Shown here in pieces: positions 1 through 7,806 of a DNA stretch of 8,732 nt. The stretch comes from Acidobacteriota bacterium (GTDB lineage Bacteria > Acidobacteriota > UBA6911 > RPQK01 > DATIPO01), in the NCBI GenBank assembly GCA_028277865.1, contig JANQFM010000526.1:1-8732 (forward strand), in the 5' to 3' direction. The notes beneath the pieces are model-generated. The model worked only from the letters and a program-made list of their open reading frames with translations. It ran no database searches and was not told the origin of the DNA. A program made the position numbers and the translations under genes. Numbering within the stretch: position 1 is the first letter of the stretch; each line of letters starts with the position of its first letter.

Positions 1-31
1 GGCAATAACCAGTGGCGCTGATCTTTGTCTT

Positions 32-67
32 CTCTGCGTCCTCTGCGTCTCTGCGCCTCTGCGTGAA
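32..67. repeat. Tandem CTCTGCG tract (four imperfect units)
   Basis: The heptamer CTCTGCG occurs four times, beginning at 32, 41, 49 and 57, with one or two bases between copies, and ends in TGAA. The tract is pyrimidine-rich on this strand and has no plausible reading frame. From memory, tracts of this type (CTCTGCGTC-like units ending in GTGAA) recur as intergenic interspersed repeats in several bacterial phyla, including Acidobacteria; that comparison is recollection, not a search. Its function is unknown. Confidence 0.6.
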
Positions 68-97
68 TCTGCTCTTGCCGCCCTTTTACGACAACCT

Positions 98-181
98 CAT
101 CTTGCGGGCCTCTGCCTCCGGAGGGATCCCGATCCTGGCAACCGAGCGGACTTAGACTCCAGAGGCCCGCAAGATGCGGGC
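98..181. repeat. REP/MITE-like composite inverted repeat
   Basis: Bases 98-114 and 160-176 are perfect 17-bp inverted repeats around a 45-nt centre. The right arm is itself part of a second hairpin at 165-181, GCCCGCA-AGA-TGCGGGC, with a perfect 7-bp stem. The centre holds two more palindromes: CCTCCGGAGG at 115-124 and GGGATCCC at 123-130. No T-run follows, so it does not look like an ordinary intrinsic terminator. The size (about 80 bp), terminal inverted repeats and nested palindromes fit a REP/BIME-like or miniature transposable element. Whether it is present in many genomic copies cannot be seen from one window. Confidence 0.55.
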
Positions 182-321
182 GCTCCCGGTCTTCCCAGCC
201 TGAGGCGCTGCCTCGCTAAGTGTGATTGGCCCTTGATCAGCTTCACGGGCTTTCCCTCTGGTCCCGATCTCCTCTACAATCCCTGGCAAATCAACTCGGG
301 TGACTGGCCAGAAGGAGGCAC

Positions 322-966
322 ATGAAGAAAATCCTTTTCGGATGCCTGATCATTTTTGTGGTGGGAAGCGTGGCGGCGGGAGTGGGTTTTTACTATTTCA
401 TCTGGAGTCCCATCCGCGACTTTGCGGGCAAGGCTGAAGAGCTGGCGACCCTGGACAGCCAGGTTGAAAACCGTCAACCTTACCAGGCGCCGACGGATGA
501 GCATCTGACTCAGCACCAGGTGGATCGCTTCGTGTCGGTCCAAAGAAGCATTCGCCAATCTTTGGGAGAGGACTACCAGGACATACAGGCCAAGATCGAA
601 GAACTGGAGGAACGCCGCAAATCGGGAGGCGAAGAGGCAGGATTCTTCGAAGTGGCGGGCTTGATCCAGGATGTGTTCAGCACGCTTTCACAAGGCAAGC
701 GGGCTCAGGTCCAAGCGCTCAACGAAACCGGCTTCAGCCTCCAGGAGTACGACTGGGTGAGGCAAAAGTTTTACCAGGCTTTGGGCGCTTCCTGGGCGAA
801 CTCCAGCTTGGAGCAGGTCCTGCAGGCGGCCCGGGAGGGCGACATCGGGGCAATCACAGCTCAGGAGGAACTCAATGCTTCGGTCCCCGAGGTAAACCGG
901 CAACTGGTTGCGCCCTATCAAGAGGAGTTCACTCAATGGGCCGGATTTGCGTTCTTCGGGCTTTGA
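322..966 (+). CDS. Small membrane-anchored protein of unknown function
   Basis: This 214-residue protein is not one I can name. Residues 1-3 (MKK) are followed by a hydrophobic stretch at about 4-28 that could be a single membrane anchor or an uncleaved signal. The remainder would then lie outside the cytoplasm. Residues 59-100 are highly charged and probably helical, possibly coiled-coil (EELEERRK at 93-100). They begin with a conserved-looking pattern, LTQHQVDRFVSVQRSIR (62-78), and a second block at 124-155 contains QALNETGFSLQEYDWVR. I believe similar Q-V-x-R-F/Y-x-x-V-Q-R proteins occur as unnamed hypothetical or lipoprotein-like proteins in other bacteria, but this is from memory. The start is well supported by AAGGAGG three bases upstream of the ATG. 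The gene stands alone on the plus strand and converges on 982..3507 with a 15-bp gap and no visible terminator. Confidence 0.8.
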   Translation: MKKILFGCLIIFVVGSVAAGVGFYYFIWSPIRDFAGKAEELATLDSQVENRQPYQAPTDEHLTQHQVDRFVSVQRSIRQSLGEDYQDIQAKIEELEERRKSGGEEAGFFEVAGLIQDVFSTLSQGKRAQVQALNETGFSLQEYDWVRQKFYQALGASWANSSLEQVLQAAREGDIGAITAQEELNASVPEVNRQLVAPYQEEFTQWAGFAFFGL

Positions 967-981
967 CGGATCTGAAAGGTC

Positions 982-3507
982 TTACTTGCGGGTGACCCAT
1001 ACTGGAGAGGACCAGGCCTGATGACCGTCGGATTGGGTAACGCGGACATAGTAAGGGGTTTGGCCGGAAGGCACTTGCGTGTCGGTAACGCTGAAGGATA
1101 GGCGGCGGGTGTCGGGGAGGGGAAGTCGACGGCTGCCTTGCGGGTCTCGCGGCTCATAGATGAGAAAGACCCCGTCGTCGCCTAGGGGAGCCTGCTCGAT
1201 GCGTACGGCGGCGAAAGTGTCGATCAAGCCGCGCACGATTTCCACCCGGTCCACCGCATCGGTCCCCACTATTCGCACGGTCATTTCAAGCGGCCCGTCG
1301 GACTGGATCACCGAACCCATGGCAGCAGCATTGACTGTGAAGTCGAGCAGGATGCGCACGCCCGTGGTGGCGTAGTTGCGCCGTCGCCTCAGTGCCTCGA
1401 ACAAGCTTTCCCGGTCAAGCCTTTCGGCAAGGACGGCGGTCAGCCCGCCCTCGCCGGGAGTGAGGTGGTGAGTGTCGCTGGCGGCCATCACCCCCACCCG
1501 GAGACCGCGTCGCAAGGCGTCCTGGTATTGGTGCCCTGGAACCTGCCTTCGCCCTTCCCAGGGATTGCCGTAAAACTCGAAGCGGCCGTGCCAGGAGGCG
1601 ATCTCGAAGTTGGGCTCCAGCTCCTCGTCGTGATGGGCATCCGGATTCCATCGGCCCCAAGTGGCATTGCCGCTGTGATGCGGCGAAAGAACCGCCTCGT
1701 GTTGGCGCAGGTGCTCGTAAAGCTCCTCAATGGTATCGCCCTCAGGGCGGTCGGCGCTCAGGGGGGCCGCGCCATCATCTTTGAAGACCGCTACCCGGTG
1801 GCCGTAGTTAACGCCGGCCGTCCATTCCCATCCGCTCAGTGAAACGAAGCGCCCCGGCTGATTGTAGACACGGGCGGTCAGTTGCAGTTCGGCGTGCTCG
1901 GAAGGCTGCAGGATGCCCATCTCGGCATGGTCGCTGACAACCGCGAAGTCCAATTCAAGATCGTTTCGGGAGAGTTCGAGAAGCTGGTCGGGCCATCCCG
2001 TCTTGGCATCGCTCAGTATGGAGTGGCTGTGGGGGTCGCCGAAGAAAACTCTCCAACGCCCGGCAGCTCTGAACTCGTTGATCTCGGGTGGGCCGGCCAG
2101 GGGCGGCTCGTTCTTTTCGTGGGCTCGGGATCGCTCGGCGGGTGCCGCTACAGGCTCTGCGCCGCCTTTTCCGGAGGGAGGGCGGCTTAGCTGGCCGGTG
2201 AGCACGACGTTGGGGTTGCCCTTGGTGTTGTATAGATCGACGTCGCCGCCGGGCAAATGCTCAAGCCGTTGTGGCGTGGGCAGCAGCTGACCCTCCCAGG
2301 CCAAGTGGAGATTCCCGTTAGAAGAAAGTAGCGCGGCGGGCCATTCGTCGCGTCCCGGCGAGAACGAAGTGAGGTTGACTTCAGCCGACCAGGATTGGCC
2401 GTCGTGATAGCGGGCCAGAAGGTCGAAGTCGTGAGCTCCAGTTGCGTCGCTGCGCCAGATGATCCAGGCGCCAAGCCCGTCGTGGAAAACGCGGGGATAG
2501 TTCTGGGTCTGTTTCCAGTGCCAGTAGGGATCAACCGCGTCTCGCGGAGTCTTGTTGGTGGCCCCGAAGCTGACTTGCCCGGGCAAGGCAGCCGGGACAA
2601 CCCCGGGCGGCGCCAGCCACTGACCGTCGCGAAGCAGACGGACAAAGGCATCTCCGGAGTGGCGGTCGGTGCGCAATTCGTCATTAAGGTGAGCGCGCAT
2701 GCCGTTGAAGGCGACCCACAAAGTGCCGTCCGCAGCGCAAGCCAGCCAAGGCGAATCATCGATGGAAGCATGCCGGGTCACAGCCTGAATGTTTGTCAAG
2801 CGCGGCTTTCCGTCGACGGACTCCAATTGAGCCAGCCAGATGTCGTAGTTGCCGGAACGGGTGGAATCCCAGGCCAGGAAGACTCGTCCGTCGGGACAGG
2901 AAGCCAGGTTTGGTCGGCGACTGGATCCTGGCCCGGGCACACGCACAGCTTTGGAGGCGCCGTCCGCCAGCAGGATCGCCTCAACACCGAAGCGCCCTTG
3001 CAGGGCCACCTCGTAGGCCACCCACATTCCGGCTTCACTCACGGCGGTGGAGGGATGCAGTGCATGGACGGAATCGGCTGTCAGGCGACTTTCGCTCGAA
3101 AAGCCTTGGTTGCCGTCAATGGAGCGGGCGAACAGGCTCCAGCGATCGGATCTGCGCCCATGCCAGACGGCCCATAGCAGCGTCCCCTGTCGCTGCAGCG
3201 CCACGCCGCTTTCCACGCCCCCTCCCCTGTCCAGGCGCCTGGCGGACGTCCAGGAATCACCCTCGCGGCTGCGTGCCATGATAATGTCGCGCCCGTCGAC
3301 TGTCGAAGTCCAGGCAGCCCACAACCGTCCTCTCCAATCGGAAGCCAAGGCCGGATACTTGGAGTAGGCGTCCTCAGCTGAGATCTCCTCGACGCTGCGC
3401 AGCGAAACTGCGTCCTGGGCCAGACCGATCCAGTTGGCGAACCACAATGCCAGCCCCAACCCAAACGCGACGGTCTGAAGCGGCTTTTGGCAAGTCTTCG
3501 ATGTCAT
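982..3507 (-). CDS. Secreted beta-propeller + DUF3604/PHP-type metal-dependent domain protein
   Basis: The 841-residue protein has three parts after an N-terminal signal peptide (1 to about 31, ending GLAQ). Residues 50-430 contain seven related segments, starting near 51, 99, 151, 197, 251, 336 and 388. Each pairs 'P-x-L-A-x-D-x-x-G-x-L-W-x-A-W' with a later 'D-I/L-x-x-A-R', as expected for the blades of a seven-bladed propeller. A Pro/Ala-rich linker (about 440-480) leads to the DUF3604/PHP-like domain (about 485-720). Its likely metal ligands are GDPHSHS (490-496), SDH (525-527), HHS (610-612) and ASDTHH (676-681). Residues 720-841 look like a C-terminal beta-sandwich. PHP domains are usually metal-dependent phosphoesterases; DUF3604 itself has no established substrate, so the activity is inferred. 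The start overlaps the stop of the upstream nucleotidase gene as ATGA, which fixes the start and implies translational coupling. Confidence 0.85.
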   Translation of the reverse strand: MTSKTCQKPLQTVAFGLGLALWFANWIGLAQDAVSLRSVEEISAEDAYSKYPALASDWRGRLWAAWTSTVDGRDIIMARSREGDSWTSARRLDRGGGVESGVALQRQGTLLWAVWHGRRSDRWSLFARSIDGNQGFSSESRLTADSVHALHPSTAVSEAGMWVAYEVALQGRFGVEAILLADGASKAVRVPGPGSSRRPNLASCPDGRVFLAWDSTRSGNYDIWLAQLESVDGKPRLTNIQAVTRHASIDDSPWLACAADGTLWVAFNGMRAHLNDELRTDRHSGDAFVRLLRDGQWLAPPGVVPAALPGQVSFGATNKTPRDAVDPYWHWKQTQNYPRVFHDGLGAWIIWRSDATGAHDFDLLARYHDGQSWSAEVNLTSFSPGRDEWPAALLSSNGNLHLAWEGQLLPTPQRLEHLPGGDVDLYNTKGNPNVVLTGQLSRPPSGKGGAEPVAAPAERSRAHEKNEPPLAGPPEINEFRAAGRWRVFFGDPHSHSILSDAKTGWPDQLLELSRNDLELDFAVVSDHAEMGILQPSEHAELQLTARVYNQPGRFVSLSGWEWTAGVNYGHRVAVFKDDGAAPLSADRPEGDTIEELYEHLRQHEAVLSPHHSGNATWGRWNPDAHHDEELEPNFEIASWHGRFEFYGNPWEGRRQVPGHQYQDALRRGLRVGVMAASDTHHLTPGEGGLTAVLAERLDRESLFEALRRRRNYATTGVRILLDFTVNAAAMGSVIQSDGPLEMTVRIVGTDAVDRVEIVRGLIDTFAAVRIEQAPLGDDGVFLIYEPRDPQGSRRLPLPDTRRLSFSVTDTQVPSGQTPYYVRVTQSDGHQAWSSPVWVTRK

Positions 3508-5165
3508 TGCCGTGCGGTCCCGGCAGAGGCTGATTCAACAGGGATCAAGCGTCCGGATGGAGGCAGTTCAATTGGCTCCCGGTGATCCTTGAGGTATTCG
3601 ATGACCAGTGCAGCCACGTCCTTGTTGATGTGCTCGATCCAGCGGCATTCGGTAAAGGTCTTGTAGAGGTCTCCGCCTTCGGCCAGGAAGCTGTTGGCAG
3701 CCACTCGGTAGGTGCGCTCCGGGTCAGCCGGCTTGCCGGCGATGGATAGCTGCAGCAGCCTCTCTCCAAAGGGCTTGCTCAGGTCGTAGCGAGCCTGAAG
3801 GCCCGAGACCTGAATCATGCCGCGCAGCAAGGTCAGGCCTTGTTCGAGGACTTGTGCAATCTGCCTGCCCGTCATTTCCAGGACCACCAAGTCATTGTAA
3901 AAGGGAAAGGCATCCTGTACGTTGCCGATGGTGATCTCGCCTTCGGGCAGGTCCGCCCTCAGCCCGCCGGCATTGGTGAAACCCACCTCTGCCTTCCCGG
4001 CTTGGCGCAAGACATCGGCGGCAAAGCTCCCCAGCGGCGACTCCTGGTTGTAGCGACGGATTAGGCGCTGCCGGGATCGTCCGACCACGGGTCCGATGAT
4101 AGGCGCCGTCCGTTCCTTGTATGGCTGCATCTTGCGGAGCATGCGCGCATCGGGCGGCAGCTTGCGGCTCCACACCTTGAGCAATTCGCCTTGGTGCGAG
4201 AGGACCTCGCCGCTCTCCGTATCGATCTTCAGCCGCAGGTAGCCCAGGCGGGTCCCGTAGCCATAGGTCTGGACGATGAGGGTCTTGTTTTGAGGATGGA
4301 CGAAGGGCTCTTCGATGCCCCGATGAGCGTGGCCGCCCACGAAGACGTCGATCCCGGGAACACGCCCGCTCAGTTTGATGTCGGCCTCAAAATCGCGCTG
4401 CAGGTCGGCATGGGCTTCGGCGTCGGTCTGCATGGGCCCGGTGCGGCCCTGGTGGGCCAGCACGACAATCAGGTCCACATCATCCTGCAGTTCCCAAAGG
4501 GAATCAGCTACGTGAGGCGCCGGATCCTCAAAACGCAGTTCGGTCACCATGGAAGGCAGGATGACGCTGCGGGCGTCCTGGCCGATGATGCCGATCACGC
4601 CCAGGCGCAGGCCTTCCTTTTCGAGGATGGTGTGAGGAGGGGCAAAGGGGATGTCAGTGCCCTCATAAAAAATGTTGGCACCCAGCACTGGAAAGGAAAC
4701 ACGGTTCATCAAGCGCCGAAAATTCCGCCAGCCATAATCGAACTCGTGATTGCCGATGGCCATGGCATCATAGCCCAAAGTGGCCATCATCTCCATCATC
4801 ACCTCTCCTTGGGTCAATTTGGCCAGCATGCCCGTAAACATGTCGCCGGTATCGAACAAAAAGACGGGGTTTCCCTTGCGGGCCTCTTCCTTTCGGATGC
4901 GCTCCACCAACGTCATCAAGTGGGCTGCACCTCCCAAGAGCGGAGGCGGGTCGCCCTCCATCCAATAGGCGGGAATAGGGTCGATGGCACTGTGAAAGTC
5001 GTTGGTGTAAAGGATCACCAACTCGCGTTCCTGAGCCAGCAAGGCGGCTTGCACGGCCAGCAGGGACAGCAACCCCCAGACATAAGGGCGTTTGGCTCGC
5101 AGGTTCATGGCCGCCCAGTATGGTGGGATGCCGACTGGTGAGTCAAGCAAAGGAGATTTGGACAT
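3504..5165 (-). CDS. Exported 5'-nucleotidase / UshA-family metallophosphoesterase
   Basis: This 553-residue protein belongs to the bifunctional UshA/5'-nucleotidase family, which removes phosphate from nucleotides or related esters outside the cytoplasm. The N-terminal calcineurin-like domain (about 47-300) has all the usual dimetal motifs: TNDFH (54-58), DTGD (105-108), GNHEFDYG (138-145), LAHQG (236-240) and GGHAH (277-281). The C-terminal substrate-binding domain (about 353-530) has NAGGLRADLPEG (398-409), a PFYNDL segment (421-426) and NSFLAEGGD (491-499). The length is normal for the family. The first ATG gives a 30-residue lead before the hydrophobic core. The in-frame ATG at 5108 (Met20) would give a more typical signal peptide (NLRAKR, then a Leu/Ala-rich core), and neither start has a strong ribosome-binding site. 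The gene overlaps the downstream propeller-PHP gene by 4 bp. Exact substrate preference cannot be read from sequence. Confidence 0.9.
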   Translation of the reverse strand: MSKSPLLDSPVGIPPYWAAMNLRAKRPYVWGLLSLLAVQAALLAQERELVILYTNDFHSAIDPIPAYWMEGDPPPLLGGAAHLMTLVERIRKEEARKGNPVFLFDTGDMFTGMLAKLTQGEVMMEMMATLGYDAMAIGNHEFDYGWRNFRRLMNRVSFPVLGANIFYEGTDIPFAPPHTILEKEGLRLGVIGIIGQDARSVILPSMVTELRFEDPAPHVADSLWELQDDVDLIVVLAHQGRTGPMQTDAEAHADLQRDFEADIKLSGRVPGIDVFVGGHAHRGIEEPFVHPQNKTLIVQTYGYGTRLGYLRLKIDTESGEVLSHQGELLKVWSRKLPPDARMLRKMQPYKERTAPIIGPVVGRSRQRLIRRYNQESPLGSFAADVLRQAGKAEVGFTNAGGLRADLPEGEITIGNVQDAFPFYNDLVVLEMTGRQIAQVLEQGLTLLRGMIQVSGLQARYDLSKPFGERLLQLSIAGKPADPERTYRVAANSFLAEGGDLYKTFTECRWIEHINKDVAALVIEYLKDHREPIELPPSGRLIPVESASAGTARQ

Positions 5166-5236
5166 GCCCCATTTGCCGGGCTGCAGTCAAGATCCTGCAA
5201 AAAAGCAGTCCCAAATGAAGGCCGGGCCTGTGGCGA
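5166..5236 (-). other. 71-bp gap between permease and nucleotidase genes
   Basis: This short spacer separates two genes on the same strand. On the minus strand it contains CTGC-TTTTTT-GCAG, a 4-bp stem whose loop is the T-run, which is not the layout of an intrinsic terminator. No clear promoter boxes are visible. Co-transcription of the permease with the nucleotidase/propeller-PHP pair is therefore possible but not demonstrated. Confidence 0.4.
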
Positions 5237-7675
5237 CTACTCGGAACAAAGAGCCTGCACCGGATCCACCCGAATGGCTCTCCGAGCAGGAATGTAGCAT
5301 GCCGCCACTGCAACAGCCAGCAGCAAGAGGGGCATGGCCAAAAAGGAGATGAGGTCGGTAGGCGCCACTGAGAAGAGGAGCGATTCCAGGAAGCGGCTCA
5401 GCAGGAAGGCTCCCGAGAGGCCCAAGATACTGCCAATCAAGGTCAAGCGCAGGCCATGCCCCAGGATAAGCCGCAGAATGTGCCTCTCTCGGGCGCCGAC
5501 GGCACGGCGGACCCCGATCTCGTGAGTCCGCTGGTTCACCATCAGGGCCATCACTCCTCCCAGCCCCGTAGCGGTGATGAGCAGGGCCAAGGTCGAAAAC
5601 AGCCCAGCCAGCAGGGTCGTGAGACGAGCCGGCGCCATCGACTCGCTGCGAATCTCTTCCAGCGTCGTCACCGAGTCCACCGTTTGGTCGGGATCGATTT
5701 GGCGGATGATGCTGATGACCGGCTGAGACAGGCCCATCGGGTCTGAAGTGGTCCGTATCACCAACCGGGAAGCGAATGGGCTTTGGGCGAAGGGGGCAAA
5801 CATCTCGTCAGTGGGCGGCCGGTCCAGGCCGAATTCGCGGATGTCGCCGACGACTCCGACGACTGTCATCCATCTGCCCATGTTTTTGATCTTTTGCCCC
5901 ACCGGATCACGGTCGCCCCAATAGCGCCGCGCCATCGACTGGGTGATTACAGCCACGGGAGGCGCTTCGGGGTCATCGGAATCGCTGAAAAACCGTCCTC
6001 GGATGAGGGGGATGCCGACGGTCTGAAAGTATCCGGGATCGGCAAAGTTCTGAGTGGCCGAAGGGCGCGGCTGCCCCTCCGGCATCGGTTGCCCTTCGAT
6101 TTCAATACGGTTCGTCATCCCCTCTTGCTGGTCGAGTGGCACCATGCTGGCCAGCCCGGCCGACTGGACGCCCGGCAGTGCCCGCACCCGTTCCAGCAAG
6201 ATCCTCCAAAACTCGCGTCGCGCACCCGCCACACCCGCTTCATTCTGGCTGAACTTGGTGAAGTTCAGGCCCACCCGCATGGAGAGGACCTTTTCAGGAT
6301 TGACTCCGGCATCGACGCTTTGAAGGGAAATGAAGCTGCGCACCATCAAACCGGCCCCGATGAGCAGAATCAGCGAAACCGCCACCTGGGCGACCACCAG
6401 GATTGAGCGCAGGCGCTGCTTGCCCAACCCGGATGACAGGCGGGCACTGCCCTCGCTCAGAGCTGCCTGCAAATCCTCCCGAGGCTGAAAAGCAGGCAGG
6501 ATCCCAAAGATGATCCCCACAAGCGTCGACACCAGCAGCGTAAAAAGGAGGACCGGCAAATCGATGCCCACTTCCGGGGCCCGCGGGGTGAAGCGGGCGG
6601 CGAATTCGACCAGAAGATCCATTCCTGCAAAGGCCAAAGCCAGTCCAAGCCCTCCTCCCGCCAATGCCAACAGCGTTCCTTCAGTAACGGTCTGACGCAG
6701 CAGACGTCCCCGACGGGCGCCCAGCACCGAACGGATTGCCATCTCGCGCTCCCGCCTGAGCAAACGCGACAGGGCCAGATTGGCCACATTTGCGCAAGCG
6801 ATCAACAAGACGAGGCCCGATGCGCCCAGCAGGATGAGGAAGGTGGGCCTGGCCTGGCGAGTGAGCTGCTCCTTCAAGGGGATCGTCGAGGCCGTAAAAC
6901 CCGAGTTGGACGGGTAATGGCCAGGGTGCTCCTCTTTCATGCGGCGGGCGATCGAAGCGACCTCTTGACGGGATTGATTCGCTGTGGCGGAGGGCTGCAA
7001 GCGCCCGAAGACCAGCATCATCCGGCTGCTGCGGTTTTCCTGAAATCTGGGACTGGAACGCGTCGGGCAGTGGGAGGTGGGCATGTAGGCGTCGTTCTGG
7101 CGGGGATACTGGGGAATGGGCGGCAGCACTCCCACCACCGTGTGGATCTGGGAGTTGACCTGCAGAGGCTTGCCGATGATCTCGGGGTCCGCGCCCAACC
7201 GTCCGCTCCAGTACTCGTAGCTCAACACCAGGATCGGCTCGGTGCCGGGCTGATCCTCGCCGGGGAGGAAAGTCCGCCCCAGGTGGGCGTCCACTCCCAG
7301 GACATCGAAGAAGTTTGCCGAGACAACCCCGGCCCGGATTTGGTGCGCCTGCATGGAACCCCACACCACAAAGGACATGTTGTGGTACTCCACCACCTCT
7401 TCCAAAGTGCGGCTCTGGCTCCGATAATCCTCGATCTCCTTGACCGAAAAGGCCACTTGATCCCGGCCTGCCTGCGGAGCGCTTTGCTGCAGGACCACAA
7501 GCCTATGATCTCCCGCATAGGGCAAGGGCTGCAGCAGCACGCCGTTGACGACGCTGAAAATGGCGCTGTTGGCGCCAATTCCCAGCGCCAGAGTGGCAAT
7601 GGCCACGATCGAATATGCTGGACTTTTGACAAGCGTTCGAAATGCGTAGCGAATGTCTTGAATCAGGTTGTGCAT
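5237..7675 (-). CDS. MacB/FtsX-type ABC transporter permease, ADOP family
   Basis: This 812-residue membrane protein starts with the hallmark DIRYAFRTL (7-15), then TLALGIGANSAIFSVVN (28-44) and LLQPLPY (47-53), as in acidobacterial duplicated orphan permeases. It is a tandem duplication of a MacB-like unit. The first half has a transmembrane helix at about 20-45, a periplasmic MacB_PCD-like domain (about 50-270), and an FtsX-like helix set at about 278-395 with CANVANLALSR (294-304). The second half repeats this: helix about 422-445, periplasmic domain about 450-670, and FtsX helices about 685-710, 738-760 and 775-795. The end, PARRAIRVDPVQAL, is typical. Such proteins lack an ATPase domain and none is encoded nearby, so the energising partner and substrate are unknown; export or cell-envelope roles are the usual inference. 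A GGAG four bases before the ATG supports the start. The protein looks intact. Confidence 0.9.
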   Translation of the reverse strand: MHNLIQDIRYAFRTLVKSPAYSIVAIATLALGIGANSAIFSVVNGVLLQPLPYAGDHRLVVLQQSAPQAGRDQVAFSVKEIEDYRSQSRTLEEVVEYHNMSFVVWGSMQAHQIRAGVVSANFFDVLGVDAHLGRTFLPGEDQPGTEPILVLSYEYWSGRLGADPEIIGKPLQVNSQIHTVVGVLPPIPQYPRQNDAYMPTSHCPTRSSPRFQENRSSRMMLVFGRLQPSATANQSRQEVASIARRMKEEHPGHYPSNSGFTASTIPLKEQLTRQARPTFLILLGASGLVLLIACANVANLALSRLLRREREMAIRSVLGARRGRLLRQTVTEGTLLALAGGGLGLALAFAGMDLLVEFAARFTPRAPEVGIDLPVLLFTLLVSTLVGIIFGILPAFQPREDLQAALSEGSARLSSGLGKQRLRSILVVAQVAVSLILLIGAGLMVRSFISLQSVDAGVNPEKVLSMRVGLNFTKFSQNEAGVAGARREFWRILLERVRALPGVQSAGLASMVPLDQQEGMTNRIEIEGQPMPEGQPRPSATQNFADPGYFQTVGIPLIRGRFFSDSDDPEAPPVAVITQSMARRYWGDRDPVGQKIKNMGRWMTVVGVVGDIREFGLDRPPTDEMFAPFAQSPFASRLVIRTTSDPMGLSQPVISIIRQIDPDQTVDSVTTLEEIRSESMAPARLTTLLAGLFSTLALLITATGLGGVMALMVNQRTHEIGVRRAVGARERHILRLILGHGLRLTLIGSILGLSGAFLLSRFLESLLFSVAPTDLISFLAMPLLLLAVAVAACYIPARRAIRVDPVQALCSE

Positions 7676-7806
7676 CTTGCTCCAATCCTCAGTTCGCCCT
7701 TTTTTTAACAGTGTAAAATAAAAAGCGGCTCAAGGCAATAGAAAAACGGAAGCATGTGCCAAGCGGACATCCGGGTGCTCCAGGCTGCGGCTTTGCTCCA
7801 GCCGGA
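7676..7806. other. Intergenic region between Rpn and permease genes
   Basis: The 131-bp gap contains the outer part of repeat copy 1 (from 7778), and an A/T-rich stretch (about 7701-7724) that probably belongs to the permease promoter region. In the repeat's Rpn-like frame the minus strand stays open past the repeat (about 15 residues beginning HPDVRLAHA, then a stop) without obvious similarity to Rpn. No convincing terminator for the Rpn gene is visible. Confidence 0.5.
7705..7733 (-). promoter_or_regulatory. Possible promoter for the ADOP permease gene
   Basis: On the minus strand TTGAGC (7728-7733) lies 17 bp upstream of TGTTAA (7705-7710), giving a 4/6 match to a sigma70 -35 box but only 3/6 to a -10 box. 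The segment is the most A/T-rich in its surroundings and lies about 30 bp upstream of the permease start. This is a weak call based on spacing and composition. Confidence 0.25.

Larger units (their letters stand above)
1..321. other. Gene-free left region upstream of 322..966
   Basis: No convincing coding region is visible. The stretch holds the CTCTGCG tract (32-67), the inverted-repeat element (98-181), and a small GAGGC-GCT-GCCTC hairpin at 202-214. The last 100 bases before the gene at 322 must contain its promoter, but the only recognisable box is a TACAAT at 275-280 with no good -35 partner. A strong ribosome-binding site (AAGGAGG, 312-318) ends the region. Confidence 0.5.

Noticed and set aside
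252..280. Promoter for 322..966 with TACAAT at 275-280
   Set aside because: The -10-like box is good, but the sequence 17 bp upstream (TTCCCT) is a poor -35 and TTGATC at 233-238 is too far away (36 bp).
342..348. Possible lipobox (LFGC) in the 322..966 product
   Set aside because: The Cys is residue 8, with only a few hydrophobic residues before it, and the hydrophobic stretch continues after it, so it fits a membrane helix better than a lipoprotein signal.
1465..1842. Plus-strand open frame of 125 codons inside the propeller-PHP gene
   Set aside because: It lies opposite a well-supported gene with clear domains. Its product has no recognisable features, as expected for a high-GC antisense shadow.
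4191..5141. Long plus-strand open frame (316 codons) opposite the nucleotidase gene
   Set aside because: The opposite strand encodes all the conserved nucleotidase motifs. The plus-strand product is His/Gln-rich without a domain pattern, so it is a composition artefact.
5180..5200. Intrinsic terminator after the permease gene
   Set aside because: The stem is only 4 bp and the T-run is the loop rather than following the stem.
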